From Cryptomeria japonica (Eukaryota; Streptophyta; Pinopsida; Cupressales; Cupressaceae), in NCBI RefSeq assembly GCF_030272615.1, contig NC_081414.1, forward strand, positions 816,082,396 through 816,146,395: 64,000 nt of DNA. The letters run 5' to 3'. Each line of letters opens with the position of its first letter. Positions within the stretch are counted from its first letter, which is position 1. Below, piece after piece: positions 23,795 to 36,067 of this stretch. Made by a program: the position numbers and the translations under genes. The notes under the pieces are model-generated. The model searched no databases. It was given only the letters and a program-made list of their open reading frames with translations, and was not told the DNA's origin.

Positions 23795-25232
23795 TGATGC
23801 CCTCCTAAATGGCACAAGGTTAGTTTAAGATCAAAGAACACAAAAACATACAAAACGTTAGTGTTAATTAATCGAAAACTAATCTAAAAAGGCATACCAA
23901 AAGAGAGCCTACAAGCATGCAAGCATATTTAACTATCAAAGCAAACATGATGAGGCATCTCCAAATACCTCCTAACATACTCCTAGTTCCTTCTCCCTTG
24001 TTCCTCTCCTCTCCAAGTTCCAAAATAGTGTAGCTCTCAGCAGCTTTTTGCACTATGGATGCTTATGGAGGATTGAGATTTGTAGTATAACTCCAAATAT
24101 GAAATGAAAAGCTAATTTTATGCTAAAATGATGTATTTTAACCAAAAAGACAAGATTTAGTTATGCTATGTTAAATGCTCTCTAAAATGTCTATAGTCTA
24201 AATGCTTACAAGTTTTCAGGATCTGGATTATGAAGGAATGGGCTCTATTTATAGGAAAAATGGAGCAATGGATGGCCAGGATTGAATGGTTTAATCAAGG
24301 GTCGAGCTTGAAAGTTGGGAATCCATGTGCACAATTGGCACCAATGAAATGGTGACAAATGTCAACATAGGGTTGGGTTGAAAGAAGAGGTTGGAGGCAT
24401 TAAAGGCCTGAGAAGACCTCATGGTTATCTAAAGGCTAAGAGTCAAGTCTATATTAGGATTACCCACTGGATTAGGAGTTAATCCAAGGATAAACCTTTG
24501 TGCAAATGATTAAGAGATAATCATGGTCAAAGCATTAAAGGCTTGATGAGACCCTTGGGTTGGGTAGAGGTTGAGTCAAAACAAATGTTTTAACCATGTG
24601 GGAGGGTTGAATTAACCATTAATGGTTATTGGAGACTTTGGGGGATTAAGTGGTTGAAAGTTGGAAGCCTTTAATGGCTATCAAAGACTTTGAGGAATTA
24701 AGTGGTTGAAGGTTGAAAGCCTTTAGTGGTTATCAAAGACTTTTAGGCTTTGAGAAGTGACTCCATTTTGCTTAGGAATGTGACAATATTTAGGGGATGG
24801 ATTAGGCTAATTAGGAAGGGGTTAGAAGAATCTAGAAGGGGATTAGATTTTTGCAAGTGGATTTGGTGGGTGAGGGAAAATAGGATTTTATTTAAAATAA
24901 AAATTCATTTATTTCAATAAATATGTGCAAGTTGCATTTGTAGGAAAATGCAAGTGGGGTGGGGATAATGATTTAAATAAATGTTTTATTTAATTTATTT
25001 AAAAGAGGAAAAGAGGATTTTATTAAATAAATTGATTTTATTTATTTAATTGATTGGAATTTGATTTTAACAAATTAATTAAAATAAATTGAATAATTTA
25101 TTTAATTAATAGAAGAATGTTTGGAGACGAATTAATTAAATCTTAATTTAATTAATTGATGGCTAGTGGATTTTTAATCAAATAAATACGAAATATTCAT
25201 TTTATTAAAATGGACAGATTTGTGTGACTACA
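23795..25232 (-). repeat. 3' LTR (1,438 bp)
   Basis: Near-identical to 40516-41945 and 8 bp longer because of an AGCATGCA-type duplication near 23895. In element sense it begins TGTAGTCACACAAAT and ends GGGCATCA. Its outer third is full of AATTAATTTAAATAAA words (25000-25200). A TATA word is at 24245-24254. Confidence 0.93.
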
Positions 25233-25245
25233 TTTGCCCCTCTTT
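25233..25245 (-). promoter_or_regulatory. Polypurine tract
   Basis: AAAGAGGGGCAAA on the minus strand directly abuts the start of the 3' LTR, the expected place for plus-strand priming. Confidence 0.85.
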
Positions 25246-25384
25246 GAGACGGTGCAGTTTATCGCATCGTTTCAAAGAAAGAAAAATTGGTGTGAAGAAA
25301 TGCCCCATAAAATGTAAATTTTATGGGTGGTATGCCCCCTCGAGAGATGGGCCGAAAAATTTTGAAAAATCGGGCGATCTCTCG
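25243..25384. other. Cluster of three hairpins next to the 3' LTR
   Basis: First, 25243-25255 pairs with 25264-25276 (13 bp with two G-T pairs). Second, CCCATAAAAT (25304-25313) pairs perfectly with ATTTTATGGG (25318-25327) around a 4-nt loop. Third, CGAGAGAT (25341-25348) pairs with ATCTCTCG (25377-25384). In element sense this is the 3' untranslated end; on the other strand it lies upstream of the antisense gene. Confidence 0.7.
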
Positions 25385-25540
25385 AAAAAGAATGAAAATT
25401 GGCAGGGTGATAGAAGAGAAGAAGTTAGGTATACTGGTGAAAAATAGAAGAAATCGGGGGAAACATGGAGAAATGGGGGCTCGGGAAGTTCACGGGGACC
25501 ACAGCGATGAGTGGGGCGAAGTTACGGTGACGGCGGGGGG

Positions 25541-25547
25541 TATAAAT
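25541..25547 (+). promoter_or_regulatory. TATA box, candidate promoter of the antisense PMD transcript
   Basis: GGGGGTATAAATGGG stands in a locally GC-richer stretch, 254 bp upstream of the first AGCGCT unit and about 840 bp upstream of the PMD exon. Start of transcription would be near 25573. No other plus-strand TATA word of this quality stands between the LTR and the gene. Confidence 0.5.
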
Positions 25548-25794
25548 GGGATGAAAGGGGTGAAAATAGGATCATTTGTGACCGCGACCAGTTGAAAACG
25601 AGAGCTCTGACAGTGACATTTGGAGGAGCAAGGAGGAGCTACTATGCCGATTCCGATCACCAAGCACAGATTCGAGCGAGTCCGACGGTTCCAGCGCCCA
25701 GCCGACTACAGACCAGCGATACGCAAATTTGAAAACTAACTTTTCATGCATTTTTGATAGGTTTTTAGCTGAGTCGAAGTCAAGTCGGAGCAAG

Positions 25795-26089
25795 AGCGCT
25801 GGAACTATGGTTTTAGCACTTTTGCTCCATGAATTAGCGCTATTGTGCCGCAATAGCGCTATTGTGGTCTGGTTTGAGCGCTTTTGTATTCATTAGCGCT
25901 AATGTAGGCAAGTTTTAGCGCACTTGACAAAGTAACGCTATGGTAGGGTTAATTGAGTGCTATTGATGTGTAATAGCGCTATTGGATAGCGGGTTGAGCG
26001 CTTTTGTATAGCTTTTTGAGCATTGTTGACAGGGTTGTAGCGCTATTGTAGAAAACTAGCGCTAGCGCTTTTGTAGATAAAATAGCGCT
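25795..26089 (+). repeat. AGCGCT array in the antisense (PMD) leader
   Basis: Exact AGCGCT occurs 11 times: at 25795, 25836, 25855, 25877, 25895, 25975, 25997, 26039, 26058, 26064 and 26084. One-mismatch forms fill the gaps at 25815, 25917, 25934 and 25956, with a weaker AGCATT at 26019. Spacing is about 20 bp (17-22) apart from one 6-bp step. The extended unit is KAGCGCTWTTGT, with TAGCGCTATTGT and GAGCGCTTTTGT forms. Confidence 0.9.
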
Positions 26090-26378
26090 TTTGCCTTAGG
26101 ATAACAAGATGCCCCAGTTTTGGACAAAATAAATCTCCTGATGCCTAATGATTGATGGATGGCGAGGTGAAGTGGGAGTTGTTTTGAACCATAGCAGCCT
26201 GATGAGACTTAGGTCATTTGTTAGGATAAATGTCTGTTGAAGTCTAGGTGGCCATGATTGCTTACCTGTTGAGACCCAAAGATACTTGATCAAAGTATCT
26301 GATGATAGTCTAGGTTTAAACTTAAGAAAGTTTGATAACAAAACAACTGATGGTGATTTGATAAATGTCGATGTGCAG

Positions 26379-28364
26379 GAGGATCTGCGCGTGTTGCAGT
26401 TACGCGAGCGCCACCCTGCGACACAGGGGTTACGGGATCGATTGACGCAGATAGAGATTGATTATATAGCCGCGACTGGTTTGTACGAGGTGATGCACAT
26501 GCCCGTGATTCGGATGAATCACGGCCTGATTACAGCCTTGGCAGAGCGATGGCACAGTGAGACGTGCACGTTTCATCTAGCCCAGGGAGAGATGATGATG
26601 ACCTTGGAGGACGTGTGGCGTATCCTTCGGATTCCGATTCGGGGGGAGCTGGTGACATACGATAGATCCTAAGGGACGGTGTCTTGTCAGAGGATATTTG
26701 ATGAGGATGTATACATTGATGATGCCTCGATCGCATGGGAGGATATAGCGGCACTATATGAGCCCCTTCCAGCAGTGTTGTCAGGGATCGTGGGAGGACT
26801 TCTGTGTCCAGACAGGCGGTCACATGGATTGGCGGTGGGATGGGGACAGGTTATAGAGATGATGATGACTGAGGGGACCCGATTTGCCTGGGGGCTGTGC
26901 GTGTTAGCGCACATATATCAAGAGCTACACGAGGTAGTGTACCGAGGGAGGGGTTCTCTAGCAGTGGGCATGACGCTGCTACATGTGTGGGCATGGGAGC
27001 ACCTACGAGTGACTCGACTGGTGAGTCTCAGATTCCGAGCCGTGGACCAGCCATACATGTTTATGTACAGTGGCATGATGAGTCAGCCCCACTTGGGGAA
27101 GTTAGAGTGGTGGCGGCGAGCATTGGATGACTTGGATGCAGTGATCTGGCGGCCATACTTGGAGTGTGAGCCATGGGAGGATGATGCGAAGGCACTACCG
27201 TATTGCTTCATGACCCGATTCCTCATTGGGAGGACCTCTTATCATGTAGAGAGACAGGTGCCGGGACGAGTGATGAGGCAGTTCGGACGACAGCAGGGAC
27301 TGCCTAGCGGATCAGGGGAGTATGCACAAGTGATCCGAGAGCGGTATGCATGGGGTCCAGTGCTACCGTATGATCAGGCATTGGCAGAGTTTCAGACACT
27401 ACAGGCGAGGCCATGGGACTTACGACCGAGGGTGGTTGATGCAGGTGTGACAGCAGAGTATACACAGTATCGGGCAGCGCACCCGATCCTATGGATATCA
27501 AACCCAACTGAGTCGATCCCATCTTTTGAGGATGAGAGAGGACGGGGACGAGGGCGGAGAGCAAGAGGTCGAGGAGGAGGTGGTGGAGGAGGAGGAGGAG
27601 GTGGAGGAGGAGGTGGAGGGGGAGGTGGTGGTGGAGGAGGTTTAGGGATGCCGAGGCAGCGGAGAGGGAGAGGTGGACTACCTCTTCAGATATCACAGGG
27701 ACCTTTGATGCATGGAGGAGTGCAGCTGAGTGGGAGGGGGATGGAGAGAGAGATCCCGATGGATACAGGTGCAGGAGAGGGTGGTGCAGGGGAGGGACCT
27801 ACTGGAGGGGGTGAGACAGGTGCGGCAGCCATGGACATGGGGGAGGGAGCTACTGGGGATCTGCGGGATCATATGATAGGTTATTTGCAGACCCGGGTAG
27901 AGAGATTAGAGGAGGAGGTAGCAGCTAGGGATGTGTAGCTATTTGCACGTGAGTTAGAGCTGACAGTGGTGCTGCGGGAGAGAGATACTGCGGTGGAGAG
28001 ATTGGCGAAGCTGCAGGAGAGAGTGGGGATTGGTGCACAGGGGCCTTCAGGGGAGATTATGAGGGAGATGTGGCGAGCTCAGGCGGAGATAGAGTACTGG
28101 CGGGGGTTATATGAGCAGGTGGTACCAGTTAACCAGCGAGCTCTCAGCTACTCACAGATGCGGCAGGCCAGATCCGAGCGATCACAGAGGATGCAGAGCA
28201 GTGGGGGTGTGATGGGTCCTCTACGGCAGGAGAGATCAGGGGATGCAGGAGGGATTGGGGGTTCGATGAGGCCTCCACGGAGAGATGGATCGGGTGGTGC
28301 AGGTACCAGTGGTGGAGCAGGTAGGGGTGGTGGTGGTACAGCATCTGGCCAGAGCGGCATTTGA
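26379..28364 (+). pseudogene. Plant mobile domain (PMD) gene captured antisense in the retrotransposon
   Basis: One plus-strand frame runs to 28364 with two stops, TAA at 26670-26672 and TAG at 27936-27938. The N-terminal part has the PMD (MAIN/MAIL-type) signature: HMPVIRMNHGLITALAERWH, ETCTFHLAQGEMMMTLEDVW and IPIRGELVTYDR, followed by SCQRIF and WAWEHLRVTRL. A poly-Gly/Arg tract and a coiled-coil-like tail (LQTRVERLEEEVAARDV) follow. Host PMD proteins act in transposon silencing and gene expression. The frame is open back to 26286 without an ATG, and a TGTGCAG acceptor at 26377-26378 coincides with a switch from AT- to GC-rich sequence, so an upstream exon is likely. The TAG stop fits CAG to TAG. 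Confidence 0.85.
27571..27640 (+). repeat. GGN microsatellite encoding poly-glycine
   Basis: A run of GGA/GGT/GGG codons in the PMD frame encodes more than 20 consecutive glycines, framed by Arg-rich sequence. The leucine-rich minus-strand frame opposite it is an artefact. Confidence 0.9.
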
Positions 28365-30961
28365 GAGAGCATTTTTGCATATATGTATTGTATCTTTGTC
28401 TATTTATGGATTGTATCTTGGATGGCTCTTGGTAGCCGATTTTGTAGACTTCATTGTACTCTGATATATGAGATGATATATATGAGGGGATCCCATATTG
28501 TGATGATTATGCATGTGATTATGTATGGATGTTTATGCATGATGATGATTTATTGCTTAGATGTATAGGTGTACATGTATGCATTTGATGAGATGTTTCT
28601 TTTATGCATGTTTTTATGATGATTTATGATGTTGGATACTGACATATGAATGCAAGTTTATATGTGTATGATTTGTTTTTGATTTTTTGAGGTAATGCTT
28701 TATGTATGGAATGCCATGATGATATATGCTTATGTTTTGATGTATGAACAGGATTTATGGTGTTTCCTATTGTGATGTAATGATAAGATAATGTTAATGC
28801 AATGGTCAAATGAATGATGTTATGTATGAGTATGCATCTAGATGTTTTAAATGAATGTAATATGGATAAACAAAATGCAAAGTGCAAATGTTTATATGAT
28901 AATGTGTTTTAAATGATTTGTATACGTAAAATGGATATATTAGATGGTATGAACCAATGTTGTGTAAACAAATTTGTTTTATGATTCTAAATGCTTTTAA
29001 ATATGTTTGTAAGTACAAATGATAATGGGATGATACGATAACTAATGGGTATAATAACTGCACTTTAACGTAATGATAATGAATGCAATGTGAATGAATC
29101 TTACAATGAGCATAAGAAGATACTTAGTAATGAATGAATGCATCTTTTAACGATAAAGAAATGTATGCAAATGATAAATGATGAAAAGATTAATAAAATG
29201 ATAATGGATAATTTACACTGGATGAAATGCTTAGTAAATGATTTAAAACAACCAAAGACAAGTTGATCCCATGAATGAATCTAATTATTTATGATTGATG
29301 CAATGATGCAAATGATTTTAATGAAAACTAATGCCAACAATGAACTATATGCAATGTTTAAGTTTTAAAATGACATGAATGGACGTAATGCAAGATGCAC
29401 CTAAATGTAATGATGATATGACCATGAGGAATGCAAGGTTTTGTAAGACTTTGCGTGATGCATTGATGATGTATCAGAGTACTCGGTCATGATTTGTATC
29501 CAAGACCAGCTTTTATTAGTCATTTTTGCATGTAAATCCTACATATGAATGAATGAATGGATGGGTGATATGCAACGGAATGCAATGTATAAACAGATGA
29601 GGTGAAATGACTATCCATAGTGCTCTTATTTTCATCATTGAGCTTTAAAATGTTGGAAGAGAATACAAGCATCTTGACACAATGATTCAAGATGACCTGA
29701 GTATTTCTTTCATGGATTTTAATATAGCAAGTGAATACAAACGACTTGATATAAGGGTCAAGTCGACCAGAGTATTGCTTGCAGAACAGACAAGGATTAT
29801 CTCCTTTCGTGCATGACTTGGATCGTCCTCCTTGATCTTAGGCTGATCAGATCCTGAGACAAGTACATACCGTACTAAGAAAATAAAACCTTTATCCAAT
29901 TTGGAGGAAGAGGAATCAAAGGATGAGCATTGTACCTGTAAACAAATAGTATATATACATAAAGAATAAAGAATAAGGATTCTTGGTAATGGATCATGCT
30001 CATATGGTCGAGGTATACGCTGTAGTCAGCAAGCCGTAGTGATCTATGACTGCATTTTTGCCTATGATCACGTAGCTTGGGGAACTTCCCATGTAGACAC
30101 CATTAGTACATGCCCCAGAACTTCATCGGAAATAATGCGCAAACGATACAAAACAATGCTAAAAGATGCTGATACAGATAAACAAACGATTGTACTCACA
30201 AATCAACCAAGTATTTGATAGCCTAACAGAATTTTCTTGTCAAAGAAAAATGTCCTCTTGTCTTTGTTTTGGTAAGGAAGGATGCATCCTTGTTTTAAAG
30301 ACAGTTTGGATTGTTGATGTTGATTGTTTTTGGTTTGATTGGTAAATGGTCAGTGTGTGAGTAGTTTTGTCAATGTTTATTTTGTATCTGATCGGATGAC
30401 TATGTACAAGGTGTTGCCATGTTTTTGTGTGATTTTTGATGGGTTTTTCGATGTTTTTGAATGTTTTTTGGTATTTTGAGAGTCATTTTTGAATGTTTTT
30501 GGATTTTGCGAGACATTTTTGAATGTTTTTGACATTTTCTGATGATTGTCTGAATGAAGAGCGTAATGACACATAAGACAATGTAGAATCCACTTCCATC
30601 ACTAGTGTAAGGGTATTGCCCCCAGTTTGTAGATCTGACTATGAAAAGGTGGGATGCTAGACGCATGGAGTACTTTCTTAATTGCAGATCAAATAACAAG
30701 CCATGGTTGGGATGGATGGATGTGTGTGTGCATGAATGTGATCGCAACGAGCCTGGAAGATACTGGAGCCATTGCCTTTACGAGTGGTGCCTGTTTGCCA
30801 GGTTTTCACCATCGCACTTACCCAAGGTGCCACCGGAGTGGTTGTTCACCGTTTAGATGTATGATTTGAATTTTTGAATGTTTTTGTATTTTCTTCAGGA
30901 CATTTTCTGAATGTTTTTGGTATTTTTCTGATATGCAGTGGAGCCTGATGCTCTGTACACC
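28365..30961. other. Non-coding spacer between the PMD gene and integrase
   Basis: No ORF with a recognisable motif. From 28440 to about 29650 the plus strand is rich in ATG, GATG and AATG words and poor in C. From 30415 to 30540 TTTTGAATGTTTTTG repeats several times, and it returns at 30868-30925 on the far side of a less repetitive 300-bp block. Convergent transcripts of gag-pol and PMD should both end in or before this spacer. Confidence 0.6.
30415..30925 (+). repeat. TTTTGAATGTTTTTG repeats flanking a 300-bp block
   Basis: Four or so degenerate copies lie at 30415-30540, and two more at 30868-30925 close to the integrase stop. Lys-rich minus-strand frames here are products of the repeat. 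Confidence 0.65.
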
Positions 30962-32053
30962 TTAGGTATAAAACCTTTTGAGGTGCATGCTATTGATTGG
31001 ATCTGCAAGCGGTTCTCCTTCTGAAGTAGCCAACTGATATGCCCCGGACCCGAACATAGCAGTGACAACATATGGGCCCAGCCAGTTTGATTCAAACTTG
31101 CCCTGATGTTCTCGGTTTGGTTGGTTGCGAGGATTCTCTCGAAGAACAAGATCACCTACCTCAAATGTACGAGATCTAACTCGATGATTGTAGCTTCTAC
31201 TCATGCGCTGCTGATAGGCTTTGAGGTGATTGTATGCAGCTTGTCGCTTCTCATCTAGTAACTCCAAGTCCTGCAGACGTGATACTCTATAGGCTTCATC
31301 ATCGATGAGATTGTGCAATGAAACCCGTAGTGATGGTATCTCGACCTCAATAGGTAAGATAGCTTCTGCCCCATAGACCAATGAATAAGGAGTTGCACCT
31401 GTAGGGGTTCGAATGCTAGTTCGATATGCCCATAGCGCTGGATTTAGTTGAACATGCCAATCACGGCCAGCATCATTGACTGTCTTCTTTAGGATCCTCA
31501 GTATGTTTTTATTGGATGCTTCAGCCTGACCATTGCCTTGTGGGTAATAGGGAGTGGAAAAGCGGTGTTGGATATGAAATTTCTCACAAAGCTCACGGAC
31601 ATCCTGATTTTTGAAAGGAAGACCATTATCTGTGACAATGGACATGGGCACACCATACCGGCAGATGATGTAGTTGAGGATGAATGAGGCGATCTGCTTG
31701 CCAGTGACTTGGGTAAGTGGAACAGCTTCGATCCACTTTGTGAAATATTCAGTGGCGGTAATAATGAATTTATGGCCATTGGATGAAGATGGGTGAATCT
31801 TACCCACAAGGTCAAGGCCCCATTGACAAAAAGGCCATGGTGTTGTGATTGGTTGCAGTTCCTGTGCTGGTGCATGTATCAGGTCACCGTGAACTTGACA
31901 TTTTTTGCATTTCCTGACAAAGTAGTAGGAATCCTTTTCCATAGATGGCCAATAGTATACAGCTCGCATGAGTTTCTTGGCTAGTGATGGACCACTTGAG
32001 TGAGTCCCGCAAATTCCTTCATGTACTGCTTCCAAAGCCTTTGTTATCTCATC
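30962..32053 (-). pseudogene. Integrase region of the gag-pol polyprotein
   Basis: The HHCC zinc domain is represented by HEGICGTHSSG and CKKCQVHGD. The catalytic core shows WGLDLVGK (first Asp), VTDNGLPF (second Asp) and QGNGQAEASN (Glu). The C-terminus has GPYVVTAMFGSGAYQL and ends at 30962. The frame (357 codons from the in-frame ATG at 32035) is open, but a TAA at 32054-32056 separates it from RNase H in the same frame. It inserts element cDNA into chromosomes. All catalytic residues are visible. Confidence 0.9.
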
Positions 32054-32056
32054 TTA

Positions 32057-34975
32057 TTCCAGACATAGAAGGAGAGTACCATCAAGACTACGTCGGTATA
32101 GGGTTTCGGCAATAATGGTATATCGAGCAGTTTGGCGAATGAAGGTTTTACGTTGGTTATTTGATTGGTTAGGAGGAAGGGTGTGATCGTGGAGATAGGT
32201 ATAGAATTCACCATACCATGGGGATTCAGAACCAACAAGGCGAAATATCATTTCGGATTCGGGGATATCATAAGCGGGAATCCAAAGCTGTTCTACCAAG
32301 AACTCGTAGCGTGTTGAATTTTGTGGAAGATCTAGGAGAGATGCAATGGTAGCCATAGCATCAACAACTCGATTCTGATCTCTTGGTATCTGCTCAAAGG
32401 TGATAGTAGTAAATGATGTCTTTAGATTGTCCACCATTTTCTTGTATGGCATGAGTTTATCATCCTTGGTCTGATACTCATCTGTTGCTTGTCGAATGAC
32501 CAGTTGGGAATTGCCATATACTTGTAGGTCTGTTAATTTCCATTGTATGGCTAATCTGAGTCCTGTGATTAAAGCCTCATACTCTGCTATGTTGTTTGTA
32601 CATGGAAATGTGAGCCTGTAGGACTTCGAGATGCTATCACCTTGAGGTGTGATAAACAGAATGCCTACCCCCGAGCCATGCCTAGTGTATGAACCATCAA
32701 AATATAGTTTCCATGGTTGTGCTTCTGTGATCATGAATATCTCTTCATCTAGAAAATTGGAAATGAGAGGATGATTGCCTATGAGTGGTGCATCGGCCAA
32801 CTGATTTGCAATAACTTGACCTTTGATAGTTTTACGGTCCACATACTCAATGTCAAATTCACTTAGAATCATTACCCATTTGGCCAAGCGACCTGTCAAT
32901 GCTGCTTTGCTAAGTAAGTACTTGAGTGGATCAATCTTTGCGATGAGTTGTACCTTGTGCATCCATAGATAGTGCCGCAATTTAGTGGCTGCCAGGATTA
33001 CTGCTAGGCAAGCTCGCTCAATAGGTGTGTAACTGAGTTCATAGCCAACCAGTGTGCGAGAGATGTAGTATACAGCACACTCTTTACCTTCTGCATTATG
33101 TTGTGCCAGTAGTGCACCTAATGTTGTACTTGTTGCTGAGATATAGAGCAATAACGGTCTACTTGGATCTGGCGGCATCAGCAATGGTGGATTTATGAGA
33201 TAGTTTTTAAGTGCCTGAAATGCTTGCTGGCATTTGTCACCCCACTGAAAGCGGATGTTCTTGTGTAGCAGGTGTGTGAATGGGTGACACTTATCAGCCA
33301 ATTGTGCAATGAATCTGTGGATGGATTGAAGCCGCCCTTGTAGTGTTCTTAGCTGACTGATATTCCTTGGTGGTGGCATGTCCATGATTGCCTTAACCTT
33401 TGCTGGGTCAACCTCAATGCCTTTGCTTGAGACAATGTATCCTAGAAGCTTCCCGGAGGTCACTCCAAAGACACATTTCTTTGGGTTGAGTCGAACATGG
33501 TATTGTTCCAGTCTATCAAAGATTTTATCTAAGATGTGTAGATGTCCTTCTCTAGTAAGTGATTTTGCTAGTAAATCATCCACATGATCTTCCATCATAG
33601 TATGCATCATGTCATGGAAGATGGTGGTCATTGCTCTTTGATAGGTCGCTCCTGCATTCTTTAGACCAAAAGGCATTACATTCCAGCAGTATGTGCCCCA
33701 TGGACATGTGAAGGCTGTCTTATGTTGGTCCTCTGGTGCGATCTTTATTTGATTGTATCCTGAAAAGCCATCCATGAGTGAAAGCATGGCATGTCCTGCT
33801 GTCAAATCCACTATGATGTCGATATTTGGTAGGGGGAAGTCATCTTTAGGACATGCCTTATTCAAATCTCTGAAGTCAGTACAAATGCGGATGCCCCCTT
33901 TTGGTTTGCCGACTAGCACAATGTTGGAGATCCATTCTGCATAATCAATTGGTCTAATGAAACCAACATCCAGGAGTTTCTTGAGTTCTGTTTTGACTAG
34001 CACGGCAATCTGAGGATGCATCTTACGAAGCTTCTGCTTGACAGGTTTGGCTCCTTTTGCTACTATGAGATGATGCATGACTAAATCAGGATCCAGCCCA
34101 GGCATGTCAAGACATGGGGGATTTGGTTGGTTCCATTCGATGAGTTCAGGGTGGATAATGGGCATTACTTCATCGATTAAGTTAAGTGTGGGAGATGTAT
34201 CAGTGAGGGTTAAGACAGTGTGGTGAAGGTCGTTGATGGTACTCTCCCTATCAGAATCCGACGTAGGATGAGACGTAGGGTCTGTGGAAGATGTTTCTAG
34301 CTCAGTTACCCAAGTGGTCTTTATCTGTGCTTCTCCGTAAACAGGGATGTCTTTGCGGGGCGGAAGTGGTGATGTGTCTTCCTCATCTGAAGTGTTAAGC
34401 TGTACAGAATCAAATTCCCACTCATGTGAGTCGGTCTCTGAATCACTTTCCAGCATCCGATTGCTACACCATACGGGGATGTCGCTGGAGTTGAATACCG
34501 CAGGTGTGATTGGTTTATGTACCTTTGTAGTGATTGGTGTTGCAGGAACCGTGATGGGGATAAAAGGATTTGTCACTGGAAGTATCGGCAGTGTTGACTT
34601 AGTGGCTTCTATTGGAACGGCTGGTGCCATAGATGCTGCTGCAGGTTCCAATATAGTTGCTGCTATGAATGGTTTTATTGATGTGATGACTGCTGTGGAT
34701 GGGATTACTGGTTCGATTGGTGGGATGTTTGGCACTGGTGATGGTTGTGGTGAAGTCGTGAGCCTCGATGGGGTAGTGGGGATAATGCTTGATGGTGCTT
34801 TGATTATGAAAGGTGTCCTCTTTGTAGTAGGTGGGCAAAATGGTTTGCTGGGTTTTCCTTTGAATCTGAGTTTAGGAAGGATCTCTTTTTCAAAGCCTAG
34901 GCCTGTATTACCTTTGGGCTTGAACTCTGGCAGTAGCGATTCATGTCGTCCTTGTTTGCAGGATCCCAAAGCACT
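32057..34975 (-). pseudogene. RT, RNase H and second (archaeal-type) RNase H
   Basis: A Pro/Thr-rich linker at the N-terminus is followed by RT motifs: KPKGGIRICTDFRDLN, LSLMDGFSGYNQI, NVMPFGLKNAGATYQ and the active site DHVDDLLAKS (VDD, preceded by His). The gypsy RNase H follows (YISRTLVGYELSYTPIE). Then comes a second RNase H with WKLYFDGSYTRHGSGVGI, NNIAEYEALI and QIPRDQNRVVDAMA. A second RNase H is a hallmark of the Tat/Ogre group. The frame is open for 971 codons from the stop TAG at 34976-34978 to TAA at 32054-32056. Plus-strand frames opposite, such as 34347-34979, are shadows. Confidence 0.92.
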
Positions 34976-34978
34976 CTA

Positions 34979-36064
34979 ACCATCATACCCCATTCTTTGC
35001 ATAATGAGGAGGCCTTTACCATACTGTTCCGTAGGAAGTGTAACTTGCGGTTTTTCAGTGGTGATGGGATCTTTATAGATCCATTCCGCTAGGTCCTCAT
35101 CTTGTGTCTCTTCCTCTTGACTCTTTCCAAGGATGAAAGGCATCAAGGCACATGCAGGCGTGATTAGTGGTTGCTGGAGTAACTGCTATGGTTTACCATG
35201 TGTTCTAGGAGAAGTGGGCATTTGTCCCACACAAAAGAGCTGACTCAAGTTGTATTCTCCAGGACCTTCCTCTGCGACTTTCATCTTAAGCTTTTCTTGC
35301 TTGGGTATAGGAGTGTTTGAACTGGCAAGAGAGGCGGGATTTACATATGATGTGGAGGAAATGGCTTCCCTATTATTAGGAATAGTAATCTCTGGTTGAT
35401 GGCTGATATTATGGCAAAATGCAAAGGGATTTGCATCGCCCAGGATTGTGATCTCTGCACCGTTATGTGGGAACTTGATACATTGATGGTAGGTAGATGG
35501 AACGGCTTGCATGGCATGTATCCAAGGTCTCCCTAATAATAGATTATATGGCAGAGGAAGGTCCAGAACCTGACAAATTATGTGCTTTACCACAGGGCCA
35601 ACCCGGATTGGTAGTACCACAGCTCCTTTGGATGAACGCTCTGCATCATCATAGGCTTTGATGGTGATCTTCTTGTGAGGATCCACTGATTCTATTGCAT
35701 ATCCCAATGCTGTGACCAATTGCAGTGTACAAATGTTTAGGCCTGCTCCATTATCTATCAAAACTCGCTTGATCCTGTGTTGGTTGATAAAGCCTTCAAT
35801 GTGTAGGGAAGCATTATGAGGTTGTTGGAAGGAAGAGTTGTCACTTTCAAAAAAAGTGAGACAAGGTGATGACTTTAGATTTCCAACCATAGCTTGAAAC
35901 TGGTCCGTATTAAGGTTTGCAGGGACTGACGCCTCTTGGAGTGCTTGATCCAAGATAGTTTTATGAGATGGTGATAGGCGTAATAGCTCTAAAATGGATA
36001 TGAGCGCAGGGGTTTTGTCTAATTGTTCCACAAGATTGTATTGCTTTGGGATGGAGGTGGTGCC
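34979..36064 (-). pseudogene. Aspartic protease region
   Basis: The catalytic motif reads RVLIDNGAGLNIC, where most retroelement proteases have D-S/T-G. The supporting downstream motif is YNLLLGRPWIHAMQAVPST. IDNG-type motifs are known in Tat-group proteases. The frame continues from the gag side after TAA 36065-36067. It is broken by TAG at 35186-35188 and again by TAG at 34976-34978 before the RT frame. Between these two stops the reading is clean, so no frameshift is involved. Confidence 0.85.
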
Positions 36065-36067
36065 TTA

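Noticed and set aside
27304-27696. Leu/His-rich minus-strand frame
   Set aside because: Antisense of the GGN poly-glycine tract and flanking PMD sequence.
30400-30747. Lys-rich minus-strand frames near integrase
   Set aside because: Translations of the TTTTGAATGTTTTTG repeat; no protein motif.
34347-34979. 210-codon plus-strand frame
   Set aside because: Complementary shadow of the Pro/Thr-rich linker before RT; the RT frame is the real one.
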